Source: Ruminococcus flavefaciens
Lineage (GTDB): Bacteria; Bacillota; Clostridia; Oscillospirales; Ruminococcaceae
NCBI RefSeq assembly: GCF_900116855.1
Contig: NZ_UETD01000002.1
Coordinates: 1-64,000 of the forward strand
Reading direction: 5' to 3'
DNA: 64,000 nt
A program made the position numbers and the translations under genes. This document shows, piece after piece, positions 35,150 to 44,733 of this stretch (position 1 is its first letter; every line of letters begins with the position of its first letter). Under the pieces are notes generated by a model, which was given only the letters and a program-made list of their open reading frames with translations, was not told the origin of the DNA and made no database searches.

Positions 35150-35178
35150 TTGACAATAAACGGAATTTGTATTATAAT
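35150..35178 (+). promoter_or_regulatory. Consensus promoter of the S11 peptidase gene
   Basis: Perfect TTGACA and TATAAT with 17-bp spacing, 36 bp before the ATG. Confidence 0.9.
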
Positions 35179-35213
35179 AAAATATACAGAGATATAAAAT
35201 TTTGAGGTGTAGA

Positions 35214-36287
35214 ATGAACAAAAGAAGGAAACAAAAGCGCAATGCTAACTTGTTTAAGGCAGGCACAGCGGTTTTCCTTTTAGTTCTAATATTTATTGGC
35301 GCTTTTACTGCGAGGTATCTGAGCAGGCACAGCAGACGTACAGATTCTGCTGCATCTGTAATATCAGCTGAAGCAGTAAAAACTACAGACGAATTGTCTG
35401 TATATGCCGAGCCCACTACAGAACAATCAGAGGAAACGGCGGTGCCTTTTGTTGTATTTCCTGAAAAGACGGACAAGTCTCAGAAATTCAAAAAGGAATA
35501 CGATGCCAGAAATGCTATTCTGATAAATGTAGATGATAATGAGGTCGTTGCTTACAGGGACGAGCACATTCAGTTGTATCCTGCATCATTGACTAAAATA
35601 ATGACACTCATTGTCGCAGTTGAGAATATAGATGACCTTTCAGCTACCATTAAGATAACGCATGAAATGGTGGCTCCATATATAACTCTGGACGCTTCGC
35701 GAGCGGGCTTTGAACCTGACGAGACACCTACACTAAAGGATGTCCTTTATGGTATGATCCTATGCTCGGGAGCTGACGCATCTCTGGCTGCTGCCGAATA
35801 TGTTGCAGGCTCAGAGGAAGAATTTGTGAAGCTTATGAACGCTAAATGTGACGAGATCGGACTTAAACGCACACATTTCACTAATGTTGTAGGACTTCAC
35901 GACAAAAACAATTACAGTACAGCGGAAGACATTGCAGTTCTTCTGGAGTATGCTGTTCAGAACAAAACGTGCAGGGAAATCCTTTCGGCAGTTGAGTACA
36001 AAGTACCTCCGACAAAACAGAATCCGGAGGGGCTTGTATTTGATAGCACGTTGTTCAGCAGAATGTACGGTGATGAAATGCCGGGAGTTAAGATACTCGG
36101 CGGCAAAACAGGATTTACAGATGAATCAGGAAACTGCATAGCGACGTTTGCAGAGGTAAACGGAAAGACATATATACTTGTGCTGTGCGGCGGGACTACA
36201 AACTGGAACAATGTATATAATACGTTAAGTGCGTACAGTGAATACTGTGCAGGCGGAAAAGCTTATGTGCCGCCTGACGAAAGATAA
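35214..36287 (+). CDS. D-alanyl-D-alanine carboxypeptidase, S11 family
   Basis: A 357-residue protein with a basic N-terminus, one membrane anchor (about 17-36), a Ser/Thr linker and the S11 domain. It keeps the catalytic S-L-T-K (Ser125, Lys128) and K-T-G (298-300). The middle S-x-N motif reads S-G-A (185-187), so the usual Asn is replaced. It should trim the terminal D-Ala from wall pentapeptides, perhaps at altered rate. The ATG at 35214 follows GAGGTG. It is followed by a VanY-like and another S11 homologue that look inactive. Confidence 0.9.
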   Translation: MNKRRKQKRNANLFKAGTAVFLLVLIFIGAFTARYLSRHSRRTDSAASVISAEAVKTTDELSVYAEPTTEQSEETAVPFVVFPEKTDKSQKFKKEYDARNAILINVDDNEVVAYRDEHIQLYPASLTKIMTLIVAVENIDDLSATIKITHEMVAPYITLDASRAGFEPDETPTLKDVLYGMILCSGADASLAAAEYVAGSEEEFVKLMNAKCDEIGLKRTHFTNVVGLHDKNNYSTAEDIAVLLEYAVQNKTCREILSAVEYKVPPTKQNPEGLVFDSTLFSRMYGDEMPGVKILGGKTGFTDESGNCIATFAEVNGKTYILVLCGGTTNWNNVYNTLSAYSEYCAGGKAYVPPDER

Positions 36288-36332
36288 AGAACAAAGATAT
36301 GTATGTAGAACAAATATCGGAGGATATGTATA

Positions 36333-37304
36333 ATGAAAGAGACAAAGAAAAACAAGCTCAGGGTGAGCCGTGTTTTACTTGCTATGGGTATAATTGTCGG
36401 TACTCTTTTCAGTGCTGATGCTCTGAGGAGAGGACTTGCCTCTCAGCAGCCCTACAATCTTACAATAAAGGGTGATTTCCGCAATACGGAAACGCATACT
36501 GAGGCTTCGACTGGAAACACTCTCAGTTATAGCACAACAGATCAGGGAACTACCGCGTTTGAGGGTGTAAAGTACCTTGGATATTCTGAGTGTGAGCTTT
36601 ATAAAAAGGACGTTTCAGACGGGATTTTATCCGTTTTTAATGATAAATCGCCTGCAAAGGTTTCACATCAGGGAACGATGATCGATCTTGCTGATGAAAA
36701 AAACGAGTTTTACAGTCTTGTTGACGAAGAGGTTGAACTCAATGAAGATGCTGCAGAAGCACTTAACCGCATGATGGAAGATTATGCAAACGAGACAGGG
36801 CTTGCAGACTTCATTGTTTACGGTACTACCGATACATATACGGGAGATGGTTCGTTCTGCCCTAAGGCTTTTGCGGAGTCAAAGGCGGGATATTGTGTTG
36901 ATCTGGCACTTAATGCTTATGGCTCTGTTATATCTTATGATGGATATGACACTGAAGGCTGGATCGGCGAAAACTGTTGGAAATACGGTTTCATAGTAAG
37001 ATATCCCGAAGGAAAGAAGGAGAAGACGGGCTCTGAGTATTGTCCGTGGCATCTCAGATATGTTGGAGATATACACGCAGCCATAAGCACACAGAAGAAG
37101 ATGTGCCTTGAGGAGTATGTTGAGTTCCTTGAGCAGTACACATTTGAGGATCCGTATACGTTTACTTTTAACGGAGAAGCTTATCAGATATACTCTGTAA
37201 CCGGAAATGAGGACAAGCTCACGACGAGAGTGCCTGTTTCGGGCAATTACGAGCTTTCAGGAGATAATAAGGATTCGTTTATAATAACTGCACATAAGGT
37301 TTGA
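36333..37304 (+). CDS. VanY/LdcB-like peptidase homologue with altered active site
   Basis: A 323-residue exported or membrane-anchored protein (hydrophobic segment 13-30). The C-terminal half aligns with zinc D,D- or L,D-carboxypeptidases: KYGFIVRYPEGKKEKTG, then CPWHLRYVGDIHAA. In the zinc motif S-E-H-x-x-G-x-A-x-D the His is Ser183 (AESKAGYCVD), while Asp190 remains. The catalytic Glu of E-P-W-H is Cys237, while His240 remains. Loss of one zinc ligand and the general base suggests a non-hydrolytic protein, possibly a peptide binder. It is followed by a terminator. Confidence 0.82.
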   Translation: MKETKKNKLRVSRVLLAMGIIVGTLFSADALRRGLASQQPYNLTIKGDFRNTETHTEASTGNTLSYSTTDQGTTAFEGVKYLGYSECELYKKDVSDGILSVFNDKSPAKVSHQGTMIDLADEKNEFYSLVDEEVELNEDAAEALNRMMEDYANETGLADFIVYGTTDTYTGDGSFCPKAFAESKAGYCVDLALNAYGSVISYDGYDTEGWIGENCWKYGFIVRYPEGKKEKTGSEYCPWHLRYVGDIHAAISTQKKMCLEEYVEFLEQYTFEDPYTFTFNGEAYQIYSVTGNEDKLTTRVPVSGNYELSGDNKDSFIITAHKV

Positions 37305-37310
37305 TGAGTG

Positions 37311-37334
37311 GGAGCAGCTTCGGCTGCTCCTTTT
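37311..37334 (+). terminator. Terminator after VanY-like gene
   Basis: GGAGCAGC-TTCG-GCTGCTCC followed by TTTT, a UUCG tetraloop hairpin. Confidence 0.9.
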
Positions 37335-37378
37335 CATTTATTTTGGAAAAGCTGCATATTATTCACTGAGGTGATTAT

Positions 37379-38518
37379 ATGCATATTGTTTTCAGAGCCG
37401 CTTTTATTATTTCTGCTGTCCTGTTTTCGTCTGTATTTATTCTTGCGGCGGATAAAAAAGAGGATTTGACAGCTGCTTCATATATTGTTATTGAAGCAGA
37501 TACCGGAATGATGATAGATGGCATTGATATGGATCGTAGACTTGATATCGGCTATCTCAGTAAACTTATGAGTGTTCTGCTTATAGCTGAAGATATTGAC
37601 TCGGGCAAATATACTTTCAACGATATTCTGACCGCTTCTGACAGTGTTACAGGTACAAAAGGCTCGGTGATATGGCTGCAAAGCGGTGATGCATTGACTG
37701 TTGATGAGCTTCTTAAAAGTGTTATAGTAGGAAATGCAAATGATGCTCTTACAGTTCTTGCAGAGAATTCTTCGGGAAGTATCGGCGATTTCGTTAATGA
37801 TATGAACGCTAAGGCGTTTGATCTCGGCTTGAGAGATACTTTTTTCAAGACTCCATATGGTTACGGTGATGATGCATCATATTCAACAGCTCATGATGTG
37901 GCGGTTATTTGTTCAGAGCTTGCCAAGCACAGCTTTCTTCAGAGGTATTTTACTATCTGGAGAGATTTTGTGAAAAACGGACAGGTCGAACTGGTCAGTG
38001 AAAACGATCTGTCAAGGAATTATGATAAGCACATAGGCTTCAAGGCTTGCCATTCTGACAGATCGGGATATTGTATAGCTGAGGGCGGCAGAAAGGGTGA
38101 CGGGACCGCATTTATTGTAGTTATCCTTGGGGCTGATACAGCCGAAAAAACTTTCAAATCCGCGAAAAAGCTTATCAAGCAAGCCTGTTATAATTATAAA
38201 GTATCCGATACGATGTTCCCAGAGGAAATGCTGAAACCTGTTCTTGTTCGCAGTGGTACAGAATCTGCCGTAGAAATAGGTATCAAAGAGCAGGGGAGAA
38301 CCGTGGTTCCGCGTGAACAGACTGAGCTGAGAACAAAGGTCGTTATTCCAGAATTTCTCACGGCTCCCGTGAGAGCCAACCAGCCGGTGGGGACGGCAGC
38401 ATTCTACAATGGAGATAAACTTGTTTTTGAGGCTGATATTATAACAAAATCGGCTGTACCAAGACTGGATTTTACCTATGTATTGGAGAAACTGTTGGTG
38501 AAACTGATAGAAAAATGA
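37379..38518 (+). CDS. S11-family D,D-carboxypeptidase homologue lacking catalytic serine
   Basis: A 379-residue exported protein (signal sequence about 1-23) with an S11-like domain and a PBP5-like C-terminal domain ending in a short amphipathic helix. The SxxK motif reads Y-L-S-K (59-62): the nucleophilic Ser is Tyr while Lys is kept. SxN reads N-A-N (119-121) and KTG reads K-A-C (222-224). Hydrolysis is not expected. GAGGTGATT precedes the ATG. It is the third cell-wall peptidase homologue in a row and the second S11 pseudoenzyme in the window. Confidence 0.85.
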   Translation: MHIVFRAAFIISAVLFSSVFILAADKKEDLTAASYIVIEADTGMMIDGIDMDRRLDIGYLSKLMSVLLIAEDIDSGKYTFNDILTASDSVTGTKGSVIWLQSGDALTVDELLKSVIVGNANDALTVLAENSSGSIGDFVNDMNAKAFDLGLRDTFFKTPYGYGDDASYSTAHDVAVICSELAKHSFLQRYFTIWRDFVKNGQVELVSENDLSRNYDKHIGFKACHSDRSGYCIAEGGRKGDGTAFIVVILGADTAEKTFKSAKKLIKQACYNYKVSDTMFPEEMLKPVLVRSGTESAVEIGIKEQGRTVVPREQTELRTKVVIPEFLTAPVRANQPVGTAAFYNGDKLVFEADIITKSAVPRLDFTYVLEKLLVKLIEK

Positions 38519-38569
38519 TGTTGAAATAGTCACAAATGTACAAATGTTGAAAATGTTATGTAAAGGGAC

Positions 38570-38598
38570 TTGAAAAAAATCCGAAAATATAGTATCAT
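38570..38598 (+). promoter_or_regulatory. Promoter of pgi
   Basis: TTGAAA and TATCAT 17 bp apart, 55 bp before the ATG. Confidence 0.6.
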
Positions 38599-38653
38599 AA
38601 AGATGGTAAATTATATTTGTATGGCTTTCCATACATATTGGAGGTAAATTTTA

Positions 38654-39988
38654 ATGTCTTTGAAACTCAACACCAAATACTTGAAGGATTTCGTCAACGC
38701 TGACGAAATGACTGGTATCAAGGCTCAGGTAGAAGCCGCAGCACAGTCCCTTCACAGCAAGACAGGTCTCGGTAATGACTTTTTAGGCTGGGTAGAGCTT
38801 CCTACAGCATATGATAAGGAAGAATTTGCTCGTATCAAGGCTGCTGCCGAGAGGATCAAGGCTAATTCCGATATTCTTATAGTTATCGGTATCGGCGGTT
38901 CCTATCTTGGAGCAAGAGCAGCTATCGAGCTCCTCAAATCGCCTCTTTATAATAATATGAAGAAGGACACTCCTGACATCTACTATGTAGGAAACAGCAT
39001 CAATCCTGCTTATCTCAATGAGATCATTGCCCTGTGCGACGGCAAGGACTTCTCTGTAAATGTTATCTCTAAGTCAGGTACAACTACAGAGCCCGCTCTT
39101 GCTTTCCGTATCTTCAAGAAGATGGTTGAGGATAAATATGGCAAGGAAGAAGCTAAGAACCGTATCTTTGCTACTACTGACAAGGCAAGAGGAACTCTCA
39201 AGAACCTCTCAGACGCTGAGGGCTATGAGACCTTCGTTATTCCCGATGATGTAGGAGGACGTTTCTCTGTTCTTACAGCTGTTGGTCTTCTTCCGATCGC
39301 AGTTGCCGGCTGTGATATCGACGCTCTTATGAAGGGCGCTGCGAAAGCACAGGCTGATTTCTGCGCTGATTTCGATAATAACGACTGTTATAAATATGCA
39401 GCTCTCAGAAATATCCTTTACAGAAAGGGCAAGTCTGTGGAGATGCTGGTTTCATATGACCCCAGCTTCGTTATGATGTCTGAGTGGTACAAGCAGCTCT
39501 TCGGCGAAAGTGAAGGCAAGGACAACAAGGGCATATTCCCCTCGGCAGCTGTTTTCTCAACAGATCTTCACTCTATGGGTCAGTATATCCAGGATGGTGC
39601 AAGAATACTCTTTGAGACTGTTGTTGATATAAAGAAGCCTAAGACTGATCTTTTCCTTGAGCCTGATGCTGAGAACCTTGACGGACTCAACTTCCTTACA
39701 AATCAGAATATGTCTGTTGTTAACAGAAAGGCGTTTGAGGGTACAGTTCTTGCTCATACTGAGGGCGGAGTTCCCAATATCATTCTTGAACTCGATGACA
39801 CAACTGAGGAAAATGTAGGCTATATGATCTACTTCTTCGAGAAGGCTTGTGCTATTTCCGGTTATGTACTCGGTGTTAATCCTTTCAACCAGCCCGGCGT
39901 TGAAAGCTATAAGTCAAATATGTTCGCTCTTCTCGGCAAGCCCGGTTATGAAGGCGCAAAGGCTGCTCTTGAAGCTAAGCTTGGCTGA
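38654..39988 (+). CDS. pgi: Glucose-6-phosphate isomerase
   Basis: A 444-residue glycolytic enzyme interconverting glucose 6-phosphate and fructose 6-phosphate. [31 protein letters not shown] and the catalytic region [12 protein letters not shown] are conserved. The C-terminus [17 protein letters not shown] segment ([13 protein letters not shown]) carries the active-site Lys. The size is that of the short bacterial form. GGAGG lies ten bases upstream. Codon use is strongly biased toward common codons, as expected for a highly expressed gene. Confidence 0.97.
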   Translation: MSLKLNTKYLKDFVNADEMTGIKAQVEAAAQSLHSKTGLGNDFLGWVELPTAYDKEEFARIKAAAERIKANSDILIVIGIGGSYLGARAAIELLKSPLYNNMKKDTPDIYYVGNSINPAYLNEIIALCDGKDFSVNVISKSGTTTEPALAFRIFKKMVEDKYGKEEAKNRIFATTDKARGTLKNLSDAEGYETFVIPDDVGGRFSVLTAVGLLPIAVAGCDIDALMKGAAKAQADFCADFDNNDCYKYAALRNILYRKGKSVEMLVSYDPSFVMMSEWYKQLFGESEGKDNKGIFPSAAVFSTDLHSMGQYIQDGARILFETVVDIKKPKTDLFLEPDAENLDGLNFLTNQNMSVVNRKAFEGTVLAHTEGGVPNIILELDDTTEENVGYMIYFFEKACAISGYVLGVNPFNQPGVESYKSNMFALLGKPGYEGAKAALEAKLG

Positions 39989-40058
39989 TCGGTCTGTTTA
40001 GCTCATAATACAAAATATAATACGTCATAAATGCTGAAAGGCATGGAAGGAGTAAATT

Positions 40059-40466
40059 ATGATTAAACTTATTACAGGAAAAAAAGGCACAGGTAAGACA
40101 AAGATACTCATCGACCAGATCAACGATGCTGTAAAGTCAACAAACGGCAACCTCGTTTGCATCGAAAAGGGCGATAATATCAGACGTTCTATCAGCTTCA
40201 GAGTTAGATGGTGCGATACAGAGAGCTTTGCTATCGAGGGTGCAGACGCATTCTACGGCTTCGTTGCAGGTATGCTCGCAGGCAATTACGATATCAAGGA
40301 CGTTTTTGTTGACGGAATCCTCAAGATAGTTGGCCGCGATTACGATGTACTCGGCAACCTCTTTGAGAAGCTCGACAAGCTCACAGGTGAGGAAGCAACT
40401 GTTGTATTCACAGTTTCTGCTGATGATTCTGAGCTTCCTGAGAGCGTTAAGCAGTTTATCAAGTAA
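40059..40466 (+). CDS. Small P-loop ATP/GTP-binding protein
   Basis: A 135-residue protein beginning MIKLITGKKGTGKTKILI, a clear Walker A. VFVDGILKI in the middle could serve as a Walker B. No other domain is seen. Similar stand-alone P-loop proteins occur in many Clostridia, sometimes labelled as PilT-like or kinase-like, but no function is established. It follows pgi by 70 bp with AAGGAG before its ATG, and the yceD promoter lies just after it. Confidence 0.75.
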   Translation: MIKLITGKKGTGKTKILIDQINDAVKSTNGNLVCIEKGDNIRRSISFRVRWCDTESFAIEGADAFYGFVAGMLAGNYDIKDVFVDGILKIVGRDYDVLGNLFEKLDKLTGEEATVVFTVSADDSELPESVKQFIK

Positions 40467-40502
40467 TTTAGTCTTAAAACCGAAAAAATTTACACCTAAC
40501 TA

Positions 40503-40531
40503 TTGACATATCTTGTCATCTGGTGTATAAT
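40503..40531 (+). promoter_or_regulatory. Consensus promoter of yceD-rpmF
   Basis: TTGACA and TATAAT 17 bp apart. Its position excludes the longer yceD frame starting at 40523. Confidence 0.9.
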
Positions 40532-40561
40532 ATATCTTATGGTGCTCTGAAGGATTATAAT

Positions 40562-41023
40562 ATGAAGATCAATTTAAAACAGATATTTGATATCGTTGGA
40601 GAATCAAAGAAATTCGGCTATGAGATCGGCATTGATGAACTTGAGGGAGTGAAAGGCTTTTCTTTCAGTACTCCAGTAAGTCTTGATGGAAAGTTCTATA
40701 ACCGTGCGGGAGTCGTTTATCTTGAATATTCCGCTTCGTTTGAAATGCTCCACACCTGTGACAGGTGCTTGAAGGAGTTTTCAAAGAACTATGATCTCAG
40801 CTTTGAACATATTGTTGTTCCTTCCGTCAGCAACAGCGATAACGACGACTATATCGTCGCTGACGGTGAGAGCATTGAAGTGAATGAAATTGCACTGACT
40901 GATATGCTTCTCAGCCTACCTACAAAGGTTCTCTGCAGAGAAGACTGTAAGGGACTTTGTATGGTATGCGGCTGTGATCTTAATGAAATGCAGTGCGATC
41001 ATCTTAATAATAATGAGCTGTGA
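40562..41023 (+). CDS. yceD: YceD-family (DUF177) protein
   Basis: A 153-residue protein with two Cys pairs: CDRCLKEF in the middle and CREDCKGLCMVCGCDLN near the C-terminus. The family is almost always encoded next to rpmF and is linked to 23S rRNA and 50S subunit maturation. The start at 40562 (MKINLKQIFD) has AAGGA seven bases upstream, and the promoter overlaps the alternative start. rpmF follows after 22 bases. Confidence 0.9.
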   Translation: MKINLKQIFDIVGESKKFGYEIGIDELEGVKGFSFSTPVSLDGKFYNRAGVVYLEYSASFEMLHTCDRCLKEFSKNYDLSFEHIVVPSVSNSDNDDYIVADGESIEVNEIALTDMLLSLPTKVLCREDCKGLCMVCGCDLNEMQCDHLNNNEL

Positions 41024-41045
41024 AGCTCTGTAAGGAGGTGCCAGA

Positions 41046-41231
41046 ATGGCTGTACCGAAGAGAAAAACTTCCAAGGCAAGACGTGACAAGAGACGTTCTG
41101 CAGTTTGGAAGCTTGAAGCACCCGCAATGTCCAAGTGTGATAACTGCGGCGCATATAAGGCTCCGCACAAGGTTTGCAAAAACTGCGGATTCTATAAGGG
41201 CGTTGAGGTCCTTAAGATCGACGCTGAATAA
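41046..41231 (+). CDS. rpmF: 50S ribosomal protein L32
   Basis: A 61-residue basic protein: [18 protein letters not shown] at the start and a zinc-binding arrangement CDNCGAY / CKNCGFY. Zinc-type L32 with all four cysteines. AAGGAGGTG lies upstream. The usual fatty-acid genes (plsX, fabH) do not follow here; a terminator does. Confidence 0.98.
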   Translation: MAVPKRKTSKARRDKRRSAVWKLEAPAMSKCDNCGAYKAPHKVCKNCGFYKGVEVLKIDAE

Positions 41232-41250
41232 TCGGCTTGATCCGATAAAA

Positions 41251-41287
41251 GAGAAGGAGAGGAGGAGAGATCCTTCTCTCCTTTTTA
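41251..41287 (+). terminator. Terminator after rpmF
   Basis: GAGAAGGA, twelve-base loop, TCCTTCTC, then TCCTTTTT. Confidence 0.8.
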
Positions 41288-41305
41288 AGTATTTGGAGTA
41301 ATATT

Positions 41306-42607
41306 ATGGTTAAGATCAACAGCGTTATGCATGGCTCTCCGTCAGACAAATGCGGAGTAAAAAAAGACGATATACTCGTTAAAATTAATGGTCATGGTAT
41401 AAAAGATGTCCTTGACTATATGTATTATGCTGCCGATACTGAAGTTTCTCTTGAATTGCTGCGCGGAAACGAAACAATTAATCTGGATATCAGTAAGGAC
41501 GAATACGACGATCTCGGGCTTGAATTTGAGACTTTCCTTATGGACAGCAAACAGTCATGCAGTAATAAGTGCGTTTTCTGTTTTATAGATCAGATGCCGC
41601 CCGGGATGAGAGAAACTCTTTATTTTAAAGACGACGATGCACGTCTTTCGTTTTTGCAGGGAAATTATGTTACCCTGACCAATCTTCATCAGGAGGATAT
41701 AGACAGAATAATTGAGATGAAGCTGAATATCAATGTTTCTGTCCATACCACAAATCCTGAACTCAGAGTCAAAATGATGCACAATCGCTTTGCAGGTGAG
41801 AAGCTGAAGTATATCTGGCAGCTTGCCGAAAGCGGTATTAAGCTTAATTGTCAGATAGTATGCTGTCCGGGACTTAATGACGGCGATGAATTACGGAGAT
41901 CTCTTACTGATCTGGGTACACTTATGCCAAACATCACAAGTATGGCTGTTGTGCCCGTAGGACTTACAAAGTTCAGAAAGGGACTTTATCCCCTCGTCGG
42001 CTTTACTAAGGAAACAGCAGGCGAAACTATCGATATAATCGAAGAATTCCAGCAGGTGTTCCTCGAAAAATTTGGTACAAGAACTGTCTTTCCGTCAGAC
42101 GAATTCTATCTGATAGCTGAGCGTGAGCTTCCTCCTATGGAGGCTTATGAGGACTTCTCTCAGTATGAAAACGGCGTCGGAATGCTCAGATCGCTTATCG
42201 ATGAATTCGATAAGGCTCTGGATATGGCCGAATGGGAAGGCGGCGAGCGCCATGTTTCCATTGCTACCGGCTATTCTCCGTTTTCTACCATCAGCAGTCT
42301 TGCTAAAAAGGCTGAAAACAGATTTTCACAGTTAAAGTGCGATGTTTATCGTATAAGAAATGATTTCTTTGGCGAAACTATAACGGTTACGGGGCTGATA
42401 ACTGCTCAGGATCTTATTGCTCAGCTGAAAGGAAAGGACCTTGGGGACGAGCTTCTCATTTCTTCTGCAATGCTGAGAAGGGATTCGGATGTATTCCTTG
42501 ACGATCTTACAGTATCTGATGTGGAGAAGGAACTTAATGTTAAGCTTACTTCCACTAACAGCGACGGATATGAGCTTCTTGACGCAATAATGGGTATAAC
42601 ATACTGA
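41306..42607 (+). CDS. DUF512 radical SAM protein with PDZ domain
   Basis: A 433-residue protein: PDZ-like domain (1-60, SPSDKCGVKKDDILVKING), radical SAM core with CSNKCVFCFIDQMP (about 79-92) and a DUF512 C-terminal domain. The family is conserved in anaerobic Firmicutes directly upstream of der, as here. The reaction is unknown; a ribosome-linked role is often guessed from context. GTGVTGYSPF-like residues (IATGYSPFSTISSLAKK) mark the C-terminal domain. Confidence 0.92.
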   Translation: MVKINSVMHGSPSDKCGVKKDDILVKINGHGIKDVLDYMYYAADTEVSLELLRGNETINLDISKDEYDDLGLEFETFLMDSKQSCSNKCVFCFIDQMPPGMRETLYFKDDDARLSFLQGNYVTLTNLHQEDIDRIIEMKLNINVSVHTTNPELRVKMMHNRFAGEKLKYIWQLAESGIKLNCQIVCCPGLNDGDELRRSLTDLGTLMPNITSMAVVPVGLTKFRKGLYPLVGFTKETAGETIDIIEEFQQVFLEKFGTRTVFPSDEFYLIAERELPPMEAYEDFSQYENGVGMLRSLIDEFDKALDMAEWEGGERHVSIATGYSPFSTISSLAKKAENRFSQLKCDVYRIRNDFFGETITVTGLITAQDLIAQLKGKDLGDELLISSAMLRRDSDVFLDDLTVSDVEKELNVKLTSTNSDGYELLDAIMGITY

Positions 42608-42703
42608 TGTTCAGGGATCAGTTCAAATAATTCACGATCATACGAAGTTGAACAGCTTCTTGATATAATAAGTTAAATCAAAATATAGAAAGGGGAATAG
42701 AAT

Positions 42704-44032
42704 ATGCCTTTACCGATAGTTGCAGTAGTCGGACGTCCTAATGTAGGAAAGTCCACCCTTTTCAACAAACTTATAGGCCAGCGCCTTTCCATTGTGGAGG
42801 ATACTCCCGGTGTAACCAGAGACCGTATCTACTCTAAGTGTGAGTGGCGCGGTAAAGAATTCATGGTTGTAGATACAGGCGGTATCGAACCCGATAGTAA
42901 TGATGTCATCCTTGCTCAGATGAGAAGGCAGTCTGAGCTTGCAATTGAAAAAGCAGACGTTATTGTCTTTGTTACAGATATCAGATGCGGAGTGACAGCT
43001 GATGATTATGCAGTTGCCCAGATGCTTCTGAAAAGCGGAAAGCCGATTGTTCTTGCGGTAAACAAGGTAGACAACCTTGGTGATCCGCCTATGGAGCTTT
43101 ATGAGTTTTATAATCTTGGACTTGGCGATCCTTACCCCATATCTTCTGTTCATGGCCATGGAACAGGTGATATGCTGGACAAGGTCTACGAAAGCCTTCC
43201 CGACAGCGAGGAGGCAGAATATGATGAGGATCATATTAAGGTCGCTGTCATTGGAAAGCCAAATGCAGGAAAGTCTTCCCTCATCAACAAGATAGCAGGC
43301 GAGGAGAGAGTGATAGTTTCCGATATTGCAGGAACTACCCGTGACTCAACGGATACAGTTATCGAAAATGAATACGGAAAGTTTGTGTTCATTGATACAG
43401 CAGGTATACGAAAAAAGTCTAAAGTAACTGAAAAAGTTGAGCATTACAGCGTTCTGAGGGCTTATATGGCTGTTGATCGTGCAGATGTCTGCGTAATAAT
43501 GCTTGATGCAGCCGAGGGCTTTACAGAGCAGGATTCAAAGGTAGCAGGTTACGCTCATGAACAGGGAAAAGCCTGCGTAGTTGCTGTTAACAAGTGGGAC
43601 CTTATCGAAAAAGATGACAAGACCATGCAGGAGTACAGAACAAAGCTGGAGAATGATTTCAGCTTCATGTCATACGTTCCCTTTGTATTCATATCCGCCA
43701 AAACGGGACAGCGCATCAATAAGCTTTATGAGCTTATAAAGTATACCTATGAGCAGAACAGTATGCGTATCTCAACAGGTATGCTGAACGATGTGCTTGC
43801 CTATGCTACCACAAGAGTTCAGCCGCCTTCGGATAAGGGCAGGAGACTGAAGATATATTATATGACTCAGCCTTCTACAAAGCCGCCTACATTCGTTACA
43901 TTCGTTAACAGAGCAGATCTTTTCCATTTTTCATACAGAAGATATATTGAGAACCAGATCCGTTCTACATTCGGACTTGAAGGCACTCCTGTTCGTTTTA
44001 TAGTTCGTGAGAGGGGAGGAAATGATAAATAA
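42704..44032 (+). CDS. der: Ribosome-assembly GTPase Der (EngA)
   Basis: A 442-residue protein with two GTPase domains in tandem. Domain 1 has GRPNVGKSTLFN, DTGGIE and NKVD. Domain 2 has GKPNAGKSSLIN, DTAGIRKKSK and NKWD. A KH-like C-terminal domain (GVQP.. to VRERGGNDK) follows. It is needed for 50S subunit assembly. The stop overlaps the plsY start by one base, so ribosome assembly and phospholipid synthesis genes are coupled. Confidence 0.98.
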   Translation: MPLPIVAVVGRPNVGKSTLFNKLIGQRLSIVEDTPGVTRDRIYSKCEWRGKEFMVVDTGGIEPDSNDVILAQMRRQSELAIEKADVIVFVTDIRCGVTADDYAVAQMLLKSGKPIVLAVNKVDNLGDPPMELYEFYNLGLGDPYPISSVHGHGTGDMLDKVYESLPDSEEAEYDEDHIKVAVIGKPNAGKSSLINKIAGEERVIVSDIAGTTRDSTDTVIENEYGKFVFIDTAGIRKKSKVTEKVEHYSVLRAYMAVDRADVCVIMLDAAEGFTEQDSKVAGYAHEQGKACVVAVNKWDLIEKDDKTMQEYRTKLENDFSFMSYVPFVFISAKTGQRINKLYELIKYTYEQNSMRISTGMLNDVLAYATTRVQPPSDKGRRLKIYYMTQPSTKPPTFVTFVNRADLFHFSYRRYIENQIRSTFGLEGTPVRFIVRERGGNDK

Positions 44033-44706
44033 TGAAAGTTTTTCTTGCTATCATCGCTGCTGCAGGGCTTGGTTATTTTCTCGGCAGTCTTAATTTCTCC
44101 ATCATAGTTGTAAGAATGATGACAGGACGCGATATCCGTGATATGGGAAGCAAGAATGCAGGTCTGACCAATACGCTCAGATGTGCAGGCAAGAGCTGTG
44201 CTCTCTTTACACTTCTCGGTGATCTCCTGAAAGGAATAATCGCTGTTGCTCTTGCGAGAGGTCTCTGTCACTTGCTTCATGCGGGACTTATGCCGGGTAA
44301 TGATACTCATTACATCGGATATATCGCTGGCTTTTTTGCTATTCTCGGACACGTTTTTCCGATATACTACAGTTTCAAAGGCGGAAAAGGTGTGCTTGTA
44401 GGAGCAGCTTCATTCCTTGCTGTAGACTATAAGGTATTTCTGGCACTTCTCGCGATTTTTGCAGTAATACTTGCACTTTCAAAATATGTTTCACTTGCTT
44501 CTATCATTTCAACAGCATATTGTCCGCTTGCAACTTTACTTATGTCGTGGCTTATCGATGGATATTCGTTCGGAAGAAGCTTTTTGTATCTGATAATGTC
44601 GCTGCCAATGGCGGCTATGGTCATCTGGATGCATCGTTCCAATATCCAGAGACTTCTTGACGGAAATGAGAATAAATTCTCATTCAAGACCATAAATATA
44701 AACTGA
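44032..44706 (+). CDS. plsY: Acyl-phosphate glycerol-3-phosphate acyltransferase PlsY
   Basis: A 224-residue membrane enzyme with about five spans. It transfers the acyl group from acyl phosphate to glycerol 3-phosphate, the first step of phospholipid synthesis. Motifs: YFLGSLNFSIIV, MGSKNAGLTNTLR (usual form GSGNPGATN, slightly altered) and HVFPIYYSFKGGKGV. gpsA, which makes its substrate, follows 27 bp downstream. The start overlaps the der stop. Confidence 0.92.
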   Translation: MKVFLAIIAAAGLGYFLGSLNFSIIVVRMMTGRDIRDMGSKNAGLTNTLRCAGKSCALFTLLGDLLKGIIAVALARGLCHLLHAGLMPGNDTHYIGYIAGFFAILGHVFPIYYSFKGGKGVLVGAASFLAVDYKVFLALLAIFAVILALSKYVSLASIISTAYCPLATLLMSWLIDGYSFGRSFLYLIMSLPMAAMVIWMHRSNIQRLLDGNENKFSFKTININ

Positions 44707-44733
44707 GGCTCAATGCGGAAGGAGTAGAATGTT

